The notes: a model not told the origin generated them from the sequence alone. Positions 1 through 13,860 are shown, numbered from the stretch's first letter. The stretch is 64,000 bases of DNA from Physella acuta (GCF_028476545.1 NW_026732583.1:62001-126000), one strand, 5' to 3'. Numbers and translations: made by a program.

Positions 1-61
1 TTTTCTGCCACAGAAAATTTTAGTTCTATTTAAATCTGGAATCATCAGGCATGTGCTACTT

Positions 62-152
62 ACTTGAGTCACGTGAGAAGATCTAAACTTGAGTCACGTG
101 ACACGACCTAAACTTGAGTCACGTGACACGATCTAAACTTGAGTCACGTGAC
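62..152. repeat. 25-bp minisatellite with CACGTG E-boxes
   Basis: Four copies of a 25-bp unit; the core ttgagtcacgtga starts at 64, 89, 114 and 139. Each unit contains the palindrome tcacgtga, a canonical E-box (CACGTG). No coding potential is seen in it or in the flanks (153-373). Confidence 0.85.
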
Positions 153-373
153 AATCACAAAGCCTGGGTAACATCCACAGAAAACACCACTTGCTAAAAG
201 CACCTCAGCACGGATTTACATTCTGTGGTGTAGGCGATGTGTGTCGACACCTACCACAGCGATGAAGATCAAACATTTAGATCAACCACTCGCCTCTAAT
301 GCTTGACCCAAGGCCACGGACACCTGTGTGTGAGCAGGTTCAGTCCCACAACAACGTCACGTGACCAGGTCAC

Positions 374-990
374 GTGTGTCCCAGGGTGGGGTTCGTAGTC
401 AGACGACGTGTGTTCCGGGGTTGGGTTCGTAGTCAGACGACGTGTGTCCCAGGGTTGGGTTCGTAGTCAGACGACGTGTGTCCCAGGGTGGGGTTCGTAG
501 TCAGACGACGTGTGTAACAGGGTGGGGTTCGTAGTCAGACGACGTGTGGCCCAGGGTTGGGTTCGTAGTCAGACGACGTGTGTCCCAGGGTTGGGTTCGT
601 AGTCAGACGACGTGTGTCCCAGGGTGGGGTTCGTAGTCAGACGACGTGTGTAACAGGGTGGGGTTCGTAGTCAGACGACGTGTGTCCCAGGGTGGGGTTC
701 GTAGTCAGACGACGTGTGGCCCAGGGTTGGGTTCGTAGTCAGACGACGTGTGTCCCAGGGTTGGGTTCGTAGTCAGACGACGTGTGTCCCAGGGTGGGGT
801 TCGTAGTCAGACGACGTGTGTAACAGGGTGGGGTTCGTAGTCAGACGACGTGTGGCCCAGGGTTGGGTTCGTAGTCAGACGACGTGTGTCCCAGGGTGGG
901 GTTCGTAGTCAGACGACGTGTGTAACAGGGTGGGGTTCGTAGTCAGACGACGTGTGTTCCGGGGTGGGGTTCGTAGTCAGACGATGTGTC
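374..990. repeat. 34-bp minisatellite, about 18 copies
   Basis: The phrase ttcgtagtcagacgacgtg recurs every 34 bp (392, 426, 460 and so on). Copies differ mainly in a short variable stretch (cccagggtggg, cccagggttggg or aacagggtggg), and the order of variants itself repeats. It is non-coding. Confidence 0.92.
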
Positions 991-1026
991 TAACACAAGG
1001 GCCTTCTAATGCTAGAACATTCCAGT

Positions 1027-1160
1027 GGCACACAGTCAAGTTTTCTTGTCAGCAAATGTCGTGTCACACAGTCAAGTTTTCTTGTCAGCAAATGTCGTGG
1101 CACATAGTCAAGTTTTCTTGTCAGCAAATGTCGTGTCACATAGTCAAGTTTTCTTGACAA
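1027..1160. repeat. 36-bp minisatellite, about 3.6 copies
   Basis: The phrase cagtcaagttttcttg recurs at 36-bp spacing (1033, 1069, 1105, 1141). Open frames over it exist only because 36 is divisible by three. Confidence 0.85.
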
Positions 1161-1259
1161 CAGTTCGCGGTGTAGTTTGTAGCTTGACTAGCCTAACTTA
1201 CTTGTGTCCATTCTGTTAGAAGTTTGTGTGAGAGTGGACAAGGTGGGCCACTTGAGTGG

Positions 1260-1330
1260 ACTAATCACCGACCCTACACCTGTCACTAATCACCGACCCT
1301 CTACCTGTCACTAATCGCCGACCCTTTACC
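1260..1330. repeat. Short 24-25-bp tandem repeat, 3 copies
   Basis: The phrase ctaatcaccgaccct occurs three times in a row with small changes, each followed by an acctgt-type segment. Confidence 0.7.
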
Positions 1331-1499
1331 TTTGACACGGATGTTTTTGGTTGTGAGCGGGGGATTAACCTCGGCTTCTTTTGTTTTATCGTCTCCACCC
1401 CCACCCCCATCTCTAATGTATGTTCAACAGTTACATTTATATCGAATTTGATCTAACGTTCGCTAAGGCTAAACATGGTAGTAACTATTAAAAACCTAC

Positions 1500-1712
1500 C
1501 GATAGGGGGCGCTCTACTTCCCGCCATTTCTCAAAAATCGCGAAATTGTCCGTCGACTCTGACTCATGCAGGCCTGTGCTGTATAAAATGGCGTAGATGA
1601 TGTCATCACAAGTTGTGCGCTTCGTCAGACCCGTCATCCATCTTTGTGTACCGTTAAACCAGATAGGGATGTCGTGTTGGTGGGGGCTGTCCTCCATTAC
1701 ACTGGACCACAA
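1500..1712 (-). CDS. Exon of an N-terminal RASSF (RASSF7-10 class) Ras-association protein, partial gene
   Basis: One minus-strand exon. It is preceded by a good acceptor (a T-rich tract ending atttcag, exon base 1712) and ends at 1500 before the donor gtaggt. The likely start ATG is at 1697, leaving a short 5'UTR inside the exon. The 66 codons run MEDSPHQHDIPIWFNGTQRW, then a segment with TGLTKRTTCDDII, then IFEKWREVERPLS, in phase 0 at the donor. The pattern W.nGtqr..tGlTkrTT..dvi...l followed by EKWR..ER.L is the first half of the RA (ubiquitin-like) domain as I remember it from RASSF8 and RASSF9. These proteins are scaffolds, linked in flies and vertebrates to cell junctions, polarity and centrosomes. 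The following exons must lie left of position 1; none is visible in 1-1490. The upstream 5'UTR exon and promoter were not found. Class within RASSF7-10 is not resolved. Confidence 0.7.
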
Positions 1713-3017
1713 CTGAAATGAAATAAAAAAACAACACATAATTTAATGTTGATTTAAATGAGCCCAGTCCTAACTATGACAGAGTAGCTGCTTAAGATCA
1801 AATCTTGTTTTATGACCCCAACTACCAATGAGAGCAATGTAATTTTTAAACACGCCATTCCTTACACTGCCTTCATGTGGAACTACAACAACGGTTTAAT
1901 AGATTGTTGTTACATTTTCGTTATGGATGAGGCTTAGAAGACGTCAAATGAGATTTTGTTTATTAGAATAAATACTGTGAAAATCAAATTTGCAAGTGAG
2001 GGGGAGGGGGGGGGGGGTTGGTTTATTCGTAATTCATCATTTGAAATTATGTTTAGAAAATAGTTGACAATGTAGAATAAGTAAAAAATGTTAGCGATGT
2101 CACAACACGGTCACGTGTCACTGTCAGACCAACACTGACACACCACCCACGTGATAACCTATCCAACCAATGTTTACCTACGTCACTTGCACGAGTCGGG
2201 TCAATTTTAAGCCAATAGAAAATGTTTTTACAAACAGAAAACCAGCGAATCAGAGCAGCCAATTTGTAGTGAGGTCGTGATTTCCGTCAAAAAGATTAGA
2301 ACGAATACTTGTAGATAGTGCACCGTTCTATTGCCAGGGGAAGTAATTCAAGGGAGGGTACAAAAAATTAATTGGTTTGCTCTGGCATTACACAGAGAGT
2401 CTTAATGATATCTGCAGAGAGCACGCTAGGAAGATAAAGTGGCAGAATAAAATGGTGTCGTTTTGTCACTGTAATCTGGTGCATGAGATTTGAATGAGGA
2501 TACTCGATCATGCCATATTTAAGATACCAATCTAATTCAGTACATACACATTTAAAGCTTTGGTTTATCTTCTGAAATATTTTTGTTTTTAGATTTTTAT
2601 ATTTTTGTTTTGCTACAAAGCAGAATGTAAAATACCATGTGTGCAGGCGACAGTTTTTCTATTCCCCCCCCCCCCCCCCACCCAACCTCGCAAAACAATC
2701 AAACTTTTTTCTTTATTACCGCCCATTGATCCTAGCCAGTATTTTTGTAAGCCTATGTAAATAGCCTCCCTTGTCTTGTGACGTCATAATTATTTCCAAT
2801 AGCCCGTGAGCGCGGGAACAATAACGGGCCAATGTGCGATATTAAACTTTCAAATGGGGGGGGGAGAATCGATCTTTCAAATATTGAACCGTGGGATGAT
2901 CGATTTCTGTAATTAATACACAGAGTGATTGATTGGTTTTTTCTGATGGCTATTTAGCTAAAGTTGACAGAAATGACCCAGGTCGAGTTGTATAATGTGT
3001 GGGAATTATTCAAATTT
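1713..3017. other. Non-coding, no gene recognised
   Basis: Mixed-composition DNA with short poly-G (about 2004) and poly-C (about 2665) runs. This lies upstream of the RASSF exon and could be its first intron. No exon on either strand could be supported. Confidence 0.5.
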
Positions 3018-3023
3018 GTCGGG

Positions 3024-3080
3024 GTCGGCGTGGTCGAGTCGGTAAAAGCTCATGGTTGCTAAACCGAAAAGTCTCAAGCT
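3024..3080 (+). mobile_element. Possible tRNA-Ser-derived SINE fragment
   Basis: The stretch beginning gtcggcgtggtcgagtcgg resembles the 5' half of a tRNA-Ser (A-box-like tggtcgagtcgg). A GCT anticodon-like loop follows (ggttgctaaacc). There is no B box or tRNA 3' half, so it is not a functional tRNA. A decayed SINE head is the simplest reading. Confidence 0.35.
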
Positions 3081-3658
3081 AATATGGTATGCCGGGAAAT
3101 CAAAAGTGTTCCATTAGGGCAGATAGTTGTTGAAAAACCTAAACTCCACACAAAGTTTGAACCGTCGTTAACAGAAGCCATCGTGATGTATGGGGTAAAT
3201 TTAGAACCGTCGTTACCAGGAGGCATCGTGATTGACAAGGCGATCGTCTTTGTTTTTCTTGCCACCGTAGTGTAAACATCGTTTGGTGAGATCATGTGTG
3301 ACGTCACCTGACATCAGACAGGCGACATTTCGGATTCAGTGGTTCTCAAAACATAATTCAAAGATGAATATATTGGCTTTTTGTTTGGAGATAACAGAAA
3401 GTTAAAGTCTTGTGTGTTTGCGAAGGGGGGGGGGGGATGGGGGGATGGAGGAAGGTGGGGGGAGGAAACAGTAAAAGGAGTATGGTGATAACAGCCACTT
3501 TAGACAGGAGTTATCTTAGGTAAGGTGATACAGGCAGGTTACCTTAGACAAGGTGTTACAGACGAATGTCACACGAAACAAAACAAAACAAGACGGCCAG
3601 TCATGGATCATGTCAACATGTGGTAGTGACCACTGACTCGAGAAAAAAGAATTTTTGA

Positions 3659-4452
3659 ACGTTTTGGTCAAGGATTCATCTCATAGAAATCTGATATCTA
3701 ACATACGAGCTTTGTGGTCAAGGAATCATCTCATAGAAATCTGACATCTAACATGCGAATTTTGTGGTCAAGGAATCATCTCATAGAAATCTGACATCTA
3801 ACATACGAACTTTGTGGTCAAGGAATCATCTCATAGAAATCTGACATCTAACATACGAACTTTGTGGTCAAGGAATCATCTCATAGAAATCTGACATCTA
3901 ACATACAAACTTTGTGGTCAAGGAATCATCTCGTAGAAATCTGACATCGAACATGCGAACTTTGTGGTCAAGGATTAATCTCGTAGAAATCTGACATCGA
4001 ACATGCGAACTTTGTGGTCAAGGAATCATCTCATAGAAATCTGACATCTAACATGCGAACTTTGTGGTCAAGGAATCATCTCATAGAAATCTGACATCTA
4101 ACATACGAACTTTGTGGTCAAGGAATCATCTCATAGAAATCTGACATCTAACATACGAACTTTGTGGTCAAGGAATCATCTCATAGAAATCTGACATCTA
4201 ACATACAAACTTTGTGGTCAAGGAATCATCTCGTAGAAATCTGACATCGAACATGCGAACTTTGTGGTCAAGGATTAATCTCGTAGAAATCTGACATCGA
4301 ACATGCGAACTTTGTGGTCAAGGAATCATCTCATAGAAATCTGACATCTAACATACAAACTTTGTGGTCAAGGAATCATCTCATAGAAATCTGACATCTA
4401 ACATGCGAACTTTGTGGTCAAGGAATCATCTCATAGAAATCTGACATTTAAC
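3659..4452. repeat. 50-bp minisatellite with a six-unit higher-order repeat
   Basis: About 16 copies of a 50-bp unit, with tttgtggtcaaggaatcatc at 3711, 3761, 3811 and onward. Diagnostic variants (tctcgtagaaat with tcgaacatgcg; aggattaatc) recur at exactly 300 bp (3911/3961 and 4211/4261), so six-unit blocks have been duplicated as a whole. Confidence 0.95.
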
Positions 4453-4667
4453 AAAATCAGCCCGTGGAATAGATTATTTCGTTGTTCATCTAATTCAATC
4501 AACAAACTGTCTAATTAATCGTGAATTAATTGGTGTTCATATTAATTATACCTAGTGACCTTTTTTAATTTTAATCTAAGCAGATAAAAAATAATTTCTT
4601 GTACTTATTTAGATCTCCTATTGTAGTTGTACGCATGCGTGACTGCCGCCATTCATGGCCACGCTTC

Positions 4668-4825
4668 TATAAATAGCCCCACCATTTCTAGAACTACTAA
4701 TGACTTCTTTAAACCAAGACTGGCTGTAAGCAGAGATTGGGACGGGAGATGGGACTGGCTCAGGGCGGTATTATCTCCACAATCCTCGGGCTGGCTTCAA
4801 GAAAATGCCGTTATAATCCCTGCAG
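4668..4825 (+). promoter_or_regulatory. Candidate TATA promoter followed by a possible first coding exon
   Basis: A consensus TATA box, tataaatag, lies at 4668-4676. Just upstream are an acgcatgcgt palindrome (NRF1-like) and gccgccat (YY1-like). About 80 bp downstream, an ATG at 4749 in a fair context opens 25 codons plus two bases (MGLAQGGIISTILGLASRKC, then RYNPC) ending at 4825 before a strong donor, tgcag|gtgagat. The peptide starts with a hydrophobic stretch. No family is recognised and no second exon could be matched, so it may be chance. Confidence 0.3.
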
Positions 4826-5580
4826 GTGAGATGGCGGGCCAAGTGTGTCCCCGTCCCCCGTCCCCCGTGTGTTAACAGAAGGCCATTATGTAGCAGATGA
4901 AGGGAGAGATAAACCTAACCATGCGTGGCGCTAACGGAGCGGCTTCTAGCGGGGGTTTTGCCTTTCATGTACCTAACGTTGTCTTTATATGTATAGCCAA
5001 TGTAACAAATTTTATTTATATAACTAACGTTGTCTTTAAATGTATGGACTATGTTACAAATACTTGATTTTAACTAGTTTTGTGTATATAGGCTAATATT
5101 TATAAATGTAACAAAATTCTTTTTTTATCATATATAGGCCTGCTATATAAGTTTGACCAACTATTTATTATTGTTCCAGAGATCTAAGCTGTATAAAATA
5201 TAGTTCTTTATCGTATTACCTAATATAATTGAACTTAATGTTCTAACCAATAATAAGGTCGCAAAATGTTCCACAAATATATAATTATCTGAGTAGGCAT
5301 ATGAGTGATATAGGGGCCTACTACTAACAAATGTTACAAAGATTGATGTTTAACTAACGTTGACTTTATCAAACCATGGAACCATACGTCAAACTGTTCC
5401 GTGTCACTCCCTATAATATGAGATATGAGATAGGGCTCAGCTAGTCAACTCTTGCAGTCAATCTCAGAGAACTAGAGCACCAATATCGAACTGATAATAA
5501 AAGTAGAAATACATGCGCGTCTATATTTTTAAAATTGCTGTACGACCATGTCTCTTTATTCCATTTCGAAAATAGTAAAC
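4826..5580. other. AT-rich non-coding
   Basis: AT-rich DNA with loosely repeated phrases such as actaacgttgtctttat and tgttacaaa (about 4973-5090 and 5325-5365). No exon is supported. Confidence 0.5.
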
Positions 5581-7735
<2,155 letters not shown>

Positions 7736-8022
7736 AACACCTTCCTACGTACAACATCACCCTTCTACCCCATCCAACAAACAACACCACCAGTCTACAC
7801 CCTCCAACATACAACATCACCCATCTACACCCTCCAACATACAACATCACCCATCTACCCATCCAACATACAACATCACCCATCTACCCCATCCAACATA
7901 CAACATCACCCATCTACCCCCTCCAACATACAACATCACCCATCTACAGCCACCAACATACAACCTCAATCATCGACACCATCCACCATCCAACATCATC
8001 CATCTATACCCTCTAACATAAC
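7736..8022. repeat. Minisatellite, unit about 28-31 bp
   Basis: The phrases ccaacatacaacatcaccc and catctac repeat about nine times with variable C-rich junctions. The open frames over it are Thr/His/Pro-rich repeats with no family. Confidence 0.9.
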
Positions 8023-8497
8023 CCAACATAGCTGGGAAAAAAACATTTATATAAAACAAATGAAAGCCGACGCTGGTGTACCAATCTAACCCTGCAGATA
8101 GTACGATCAAGGCTACAACTCTGACGCCTCTACCATGTCTCAATTCTCACAGTTTGATCTTGTGTATGGGATCAGTTGGATGTAACAGATCTAACCGCTG
8201 GTGTATGCGCTGAATATGGTCTCGACGTTTTAACTAATCCGCTCCACAAAAGCCGTATTAGCCATTTTAAACACAGACACCAACACAAAGGTTTTTCTTG
8301 AACACTGACACCAAGAATACAAACACCCCCCCCCCTTCCCCCACCCCCCGCCAGTTCACTACAACATAAGCCCGTACAAACATGTCGTATTTCTTCCACA
8401 GCGCTAGAGTATTTTATCATTTTTTAAACATTATCAACAACTTTTGTCCTAATCTGTCCTGCTGTTCTGTGTCATAACCCAGCACGATCGGTGTCAT

Positions 8498-8866
8498 GGC
8501 AGTGACATTTGATACAACGCCAGAAACATCATCTTCGCATACCATGAACATCATCACCGCATACCATCAACATCATCACCGCATACCATCAACATCATCA
8601 ACACATACCATCAACATCATCACCGCATACCATCAACATCATCAACACATACCATCAACATCATCACCGCATACCATCAACATCGCCTCCACATACCATC
8701 AGCATCGTCTCCACATACCGTCAACATCATCCCCGCTTACCACCAACATCATCACCGCATACCATCGACATCATCCCTGCATACCACCAACATTATCTCC
8801 GCATTTCATCAAGATATGCCCGCATACCATCAACATCATCACCGCATACCATCCAGATGTGAACAG
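8498..8866. repeat. 22-bp minisatellite, about 16 copies
   Basis: The phrase accatcaacatcatcaccgc repeats every 22 bp (for example ataccat at 8539 and 8561) and becomes more degenerate after 8690. The His/Thr-rich open frame is a by-product. Confidence 0.9.
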
Positions 8867-9970
8867 CCTTGCAGTGTCACGTGACTCGTACCACAGTTCC
8901 CCGGCGACCATTGGACCGTTACAGATGTTTCACCAGCTACCGCCGCGTTGAAAACAAACCAACGGCGCAAATTTAAAAAAGAAAAAAAAACTTGTATCGT
9001 TGTCAACAAAACGAAACAAATAAATCTAAAATTAAGTCGGCGATTTTTGTTCGTAAGTAAAATACCTGTGGTCATGTAGTACACACAGACAGACGAACAT
9101 TTGAATAGTGTCACGATGACGTAAAGGGATTAAGATCGGGTCATTAAGTTCATTACAATTAGACACTCCAACTAGTTGAGTGTCGGTAGGACGTCAGGTG
9201 CGAAACGGCTTGGGGTGGGGGTTCTTACAACAAGCGAAAACAAAGTGTGCAACAATAAACGTTACACGTAATGCACCGTTATATTTAGGGTCATTGTCTG
9301 TTAATTATATAGTTAGTTGTGGTAAACTAATAGTAGACATTTTTGGACCCAGTAACCTGCACTCTTCCAGTAACTTGCTGGTGGGTTAACTAAAGATTGG
9401 AGCTTAGAACGTTATACATGATAGAAAGGGGAATACAAGGGATGCCCTAAACACTATGACGAGGAGTGGGGGTGATTGGAAGAGGAAAACATAGGATGTC
9501 CTACACACTGACACAGGTTGATAGCAACGTGAATACACTTGTTGGCTTGAACTCAACATGGACGTGCCAAAAACAAGATGAGCATCAGTCAGTGGTCACA
9601 GTTGATTTCTTTCAGCTGTCCTCATCGACCTTTGTCCGCTTCCCAACGGAATCCGGACCTGCCATTTCACGCGACACCACATCGCCTCGCCATCCGCGCA
9701 TCCAGTCAGACGTGTAACCACTTCAGCCAATCAGCTCTACTAAAATAGAGCTATCTAGGCTGACCAATATCACAGCTTGTGCACGGAAGACGCAGGCAGG
9801 AGTAAGCTCAGTTTTTAACAAAAGGAAATTCAATTCAAGAGTGGCAGGGTAAAGCTGCCATGATTTCACGTAGTAACCATGGCAACTGGTCACTCACTTT
9901 CAAGATGGCTAAATTATCCAATTAGAACAATGAATTTTCTTTTGTCGTCTTGGTGGTTAACTCATGACCC
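8867..9970. other. Unique non-coding DNA
   Basis: No gene is recognised. A GC-rich pocket at 9616-9714 follows a good acceptor-like ttgatttctttcag but matches no family and has no clear partner exon. Confidence 0.4.
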
Positions 9971-10345
9971 TGCCTAATTGGATCGTAACCTTGGCTAAAT
10001 AAATTTGACTAATTACGTTGTCACCCTGGCTAATTAAGTGGTGACAATGTCTAATTAAGCCGTTACTAGCTAATTAAGTGGTGACCCTGTCTAATTAAGC
10101 TGTGACAATGTCTTATCAAGCAAATACAAGCCAATTAAGTTGTGACCCGTCTAATTAAGTGGTGACCATGTCTAATTAATTTGCGACTAATTAAGTCGTG
10201 ACAATGGATAATTAAGTCGTGACGATGTCTAATTAAGCCGTAGCAGGCTTATTAAGTTGTGACCCGTCTAATGAAGTGGTGACCATGGCTAAGTATGTTG
10301 TGACCACGCTTAATAAAGTCTAGACCACGTCTAATTAAGTTGGGA
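9971..10345. repeat. Degenerate minisatellite of 20-24 bp
   Basis: The phrases ctaattaag and tgtgaccatgt alternate about 16 times with insertions and substitutions. It looks like an old, decaying array. Confidence 0.75.
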
Positions 10346-10490
10346 TTTCCACCCCCCACCCCCACCCCCACCCTTATGTAATTAATCTGAGCTTTGGCTG
10401 GCTCACGCTAGAGTCTCCTATTGAACATTTTGCAATTTGGTCATTGTCTTCCATCTCCCTTCTATAAACATTGAGGTTTAATTTACAAAC

Positions 10491-10587
10491 CAACATTCGT
10501 GTACAAGTACAACATTAGACGTCAACATTCGTGTACAAATACAACATTAGACGTCAACATTCGTGTACAAATACAACATTAGACGTT
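10491..10587. repeat. 32-bp tandem repeat, 3 copies
   Basis: The phrase caacattcgtgtacaa recurs at 10491, 10523 and 10555. Confidence 0.85.
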
Positions 10588-11124
10588 TATCACTTCCAGC
10601 ATTTAGCACATTAGGACTGCAACACCTCTAGCGAGTAGCATTCCTAAGGTGTAACACCTCTTGTGTATTCATATCCTAACGTGGAATACGATACGAGAAC
10701 TTCACAATGACAGATGGACCAAGATGTGTTGGGGGAAAAAATATTTGTAACTTTGTTCTACAACATCAACAAAAGTACCTGGTGTGATCTTGGGAAAGTA
10801 GCTATTGAAGAGTTGGGTCGGGAGAAGCGGGGGGGGGGGGGGGGGGGTGGAAGGGAGGTTCTGGGTCTCTTCTCTCATCAGCGCTACACTAGGTGACAGT
10901 CTTATAATGAAAGGTTTAGACTCTAAACCTTGAATAATTGATTTACCAACTCACAATGGGAGAGTTATGACTCTAGACTTTAAACCTTTTATACTTGACT
11001 TAACAGGACAGTTCGTGGAGTTTTCTTTACCACCCTTCTCAATGAGGTGTCAAATGTGTTACACCTAACACTTGACAATTTCTGGGAACTCGGTGAAAGA
11101 AAGGGTAGCTGAGCTCTTTAGTTA

Positions 11125-11222
11125 GATAAGTTTTGATTGTGTCTGGTTATGTAACTAGTTAAGTTCTGATTGTGTCTGGTTATGTAACTAGCTAAGTTCT
11201 GATTGCGTCTGGTTAATCTAAC
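11125..11222. repeat. 33-bp tandem repeat, 3 copies
   Basis: The phrases aagttctgattgtgtctggt and tatgtaacta repeat three times. The flanks (10588-11124 and 11223-11639) hold no supported gene; a poly-G run lies near 10830. Confidence 0.8.
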
Positions 11223-11639
11223 CTTTCATGTCTTTTAAAATGAGGTGGGATGTTGATTGTTAGATAGTCAACAAAAGGTTGGTTTTATTTTGGAGGCGGC
11301 CACAACTCCCCACTCCCCACAATCCGTTCTCGCCATTTATTGTTTCCTAAATTTTGATACCCCGAGAAGCGTCTGCCTAACGAATGTAGATGTAGCAGTG
11401 TAGCCATGATTTCCCACACGATGGTAGCTTTTCCTTACAGTGCTACACGCTGGCTTTTGTTTCAGCATTGACACACTTGTATTTACAGATTTCGCAACTC
11501 TCTATCACAAGTAAATCTCCGTGTCTGACTTTTTTATGCAATCTCTTCACGGCAGACGTGCTTTTCTCTCGCACAAAAGGCCCACACAGTGATGGCCCTT
11601 GATTGCTACAGAGAATGGCGTCGAGTTTATGCAGCGCTG

Positions 11640-12330
11640 AGCAAGGGAGGTAATTTGTAGATTCTGAGTAAGGGAGTTAATTTGTAGACGATGAGTAAGG
11701 GAGTTAATTTGTAGATGCTGAGTAAGGGAGTTAATTTATAAACAATGAGTAAGGGAGTTAATTTGTAGACGATGAGTAAGATAGTTAATTTGTAGACGCT
11801 GAGTAAGGGAGTTAATTTGTAGACGCTGAGTAAGGGAGTTAATTTGTAGACGCTGAGTAAGGGAGTTAATTTGTAGACGCTGAGTAAGGGAGTTAATTTG
11901 TAGACGCTGAGTAAGGGAGTTAATTTGTAGACGCTGAGTAAGGGAGTTAATTTGTAGACGCTGAGTAAGGGAGTTAATTTGTAGACGCTGAGTAAGGTAT
12001 TTAATTTTTATACATGAATAAGGGAGTTAATTTGTAGACGCTGAGTAAGGGAGTTAATTTGTAGACGCTGAGTAAGGTAGTTAATTTTTAGACACGAATA
12101 AGGGAGTTAATTTGTAGACGCTGAGTAAGGGAGTTAATTTGTAGACGCTGAGTAAGGGAGTTAATTTGTAGACGCTGAGTAAGGTATTTAATTTTTATAC
12201 ATGAATAAGGGAGTTAATTTGTAGACGCTGAGTAAGGGAGTTAATTTGTAGACGCTGAGTAAGGTAGTTAATTTTTAGACACGAATAAGGGAGTTAATTT
12301 GTAGACGCTGAGTAATGGAGATAATTTATA
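11640..12330. repeat. 27-bp minisatellite with 187-bp higher-order blocks
   Basis: About 25 copies built on gagtaagggagttaatttg followed by tagacgct. Two marked variants, ggtatttaatttttatac and ggtagttaatttttagac, each recur 187 bp later (11996/12183 and 12076/12263), so a block of about seven units has been duplicated. Confidence 0.93.
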
Positions 12331-13225
12331 GGAGCTTAAACCGTTGCTACGCAATCACGGGACGCCAGGCTAGACCTGGCAAACAAGGGGAGAGTATGTC
12401 GTCTGCTGGCACGCTGCTGCTAATTGTAAGAAGAAAGGACTTGAGGTGTGTGTGCCAAGTGAAGACCCCCCCCCCCCCCCCGGTCAAGTCATTAAGGTGA
12501 TGAAATATTTGCTGCACGTCTACTACCACGTGAATAATTTAACCCCCCCCCCCCCATTCCCAACTCACGTCGGCTAACTTTGATTGCCCAGAAACAGTTT
12601 CGTCTAGTCACTCAAGTGGTTGATCGAAAGAATGCAAGTATTTCATGCTGTGGCTCTGGGTTCGAATCTAGGCAGGTCTCAGAGTTTACGCAACTTCGCA
12701 AGTGGAAATCTTGAATGAGTATCACAATTTATGATAACCATTATTTTCTTTCCGTAAGATCATTTGGTTGATTGTCTATTAGTAACATCAGTTGGTTGAT
12801 TGTCTATGATTAACATCAGCCTTATTAAAGTGATTATGAATGATATCATGCATAGACTGACTGTTACAAATAAGTCTTTACTTGCTTGGTAAAACTCTAT
12901 TCTATTGAGGAGTAGGACGCTGCATCTTTTGTAAAAATAGAAATAAAGAAAAAAAAACAACAAGCAAACAACGGTTAAGAGATTTGATGAAATCACGTGA
13001 CCCATTAGGAAAGAATATAATTTGCAACAATAAAGTTTAACGCCGCTTGGGTCATTTTGTAGTGTCAATGGTTCATCCTTCCCTCCCCCCCCCCCCCAGC
13101 TTTGAACACCCCCCCCCCCCCCACACACACACCACCGTCAAACCTTTTTGAGGGTCATCTCTCTAAGCCCGGGGGTCAAGTTAGCTGAGCCTGAGGGGGA
13201 GCTCATCAAACATGGGCATAAAAAA
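12331..13225. other. Non-coding, with poly-C runs and a possible SINE piece
   Basis: Poly-C runs at about 12466, 12543, 13084 and 13108. The stretch 12600-12700 contains ctgggttcgaatcta, a good tRNA-type B box, with a weak A-box-like sequence about 50 bp upstream. That suggests a tRNA-derived SINE remnant; no tRNA cloverleaf can be drawn with confidence. Confidence 0.4.
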
Positions 13226-13618
13226 GTTACACAACTGTGTAGGACACACGTTACACAACTGTACAGGACACAAGTTACACAACTGTGTAGGACACAAGTT
13301 ACACAACTGTACAGGACACAAGTTACACAACTGTGCAGGACACAAGTTACACAACTGTATAGGACACAAGTTACACAACTGTGCAGGACACAAGTTACAC
13401 AACTGTATAGGACACAAGTTACACAACTGTGTAGGACACAAGTTACACAACTGTGCAGGACACAAGTTACACAACTGTACAGGACACAAGTTACACAACT
13501 GTGCAGGACACAAGTTACACAACTGTATAGGACACAAGTTACACAACTGTGCAGGACACAAGTTACACAACTGTACAGGACACAAGTTACACAACTGTGT
13601 AGGACACACGTTACACAA
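13226..13618. repeat. 24-bp minisatellite, about 16 copies
   Basis: The phrase acacaactgt followed by g/a-c/t-aggacacaagtt repeats every 24 bp. Because 24 is divisible by three, two plus frames and one minus frame stay open over the whole array. None has a non-repetitive domain, so none is called a gene. Confidence 0.95.
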
Positions 13619-13860
13619 CAGATATTTATGGTAATATGGTAGCTTGCGTGTGTGTGGTGATATGGAAAGGGGAGGGGGGGGGGGGGTGATTTCTGCTTTA
13701 GATCAACTTTTTAGTAATTGCAGATAGAAAGCTGAGGGACAAACCAAACTCGAACACATGTTTGAAACAGTCAGGTTTGGTGTGAGGCTTGTGTTTCGTA
13801 AGGGGCCCAATACGGGACGGCGAAAACACAGCTTATAGAGAACGTCCTAGAGAAACACGG

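Noticed and set aside
3024-3080. A functional tRNA-Ser gene
   Set aside because: Only the 5' half resembles tRNA; there is no T arm, acceptor stem closure or B box.
9616-9717. Possible exon after ttgatttctttcag
   Set aside because: The acceptor is good and the stretch GC-rich, but neither frame resembles a family and no donor or partner exon fits convincingly.
13148-13642. Cys- and Thr-rich repeat proteins on both strands
   Set aside because: 24-bp tandem repeat read in several frames; no signal peptide or family.
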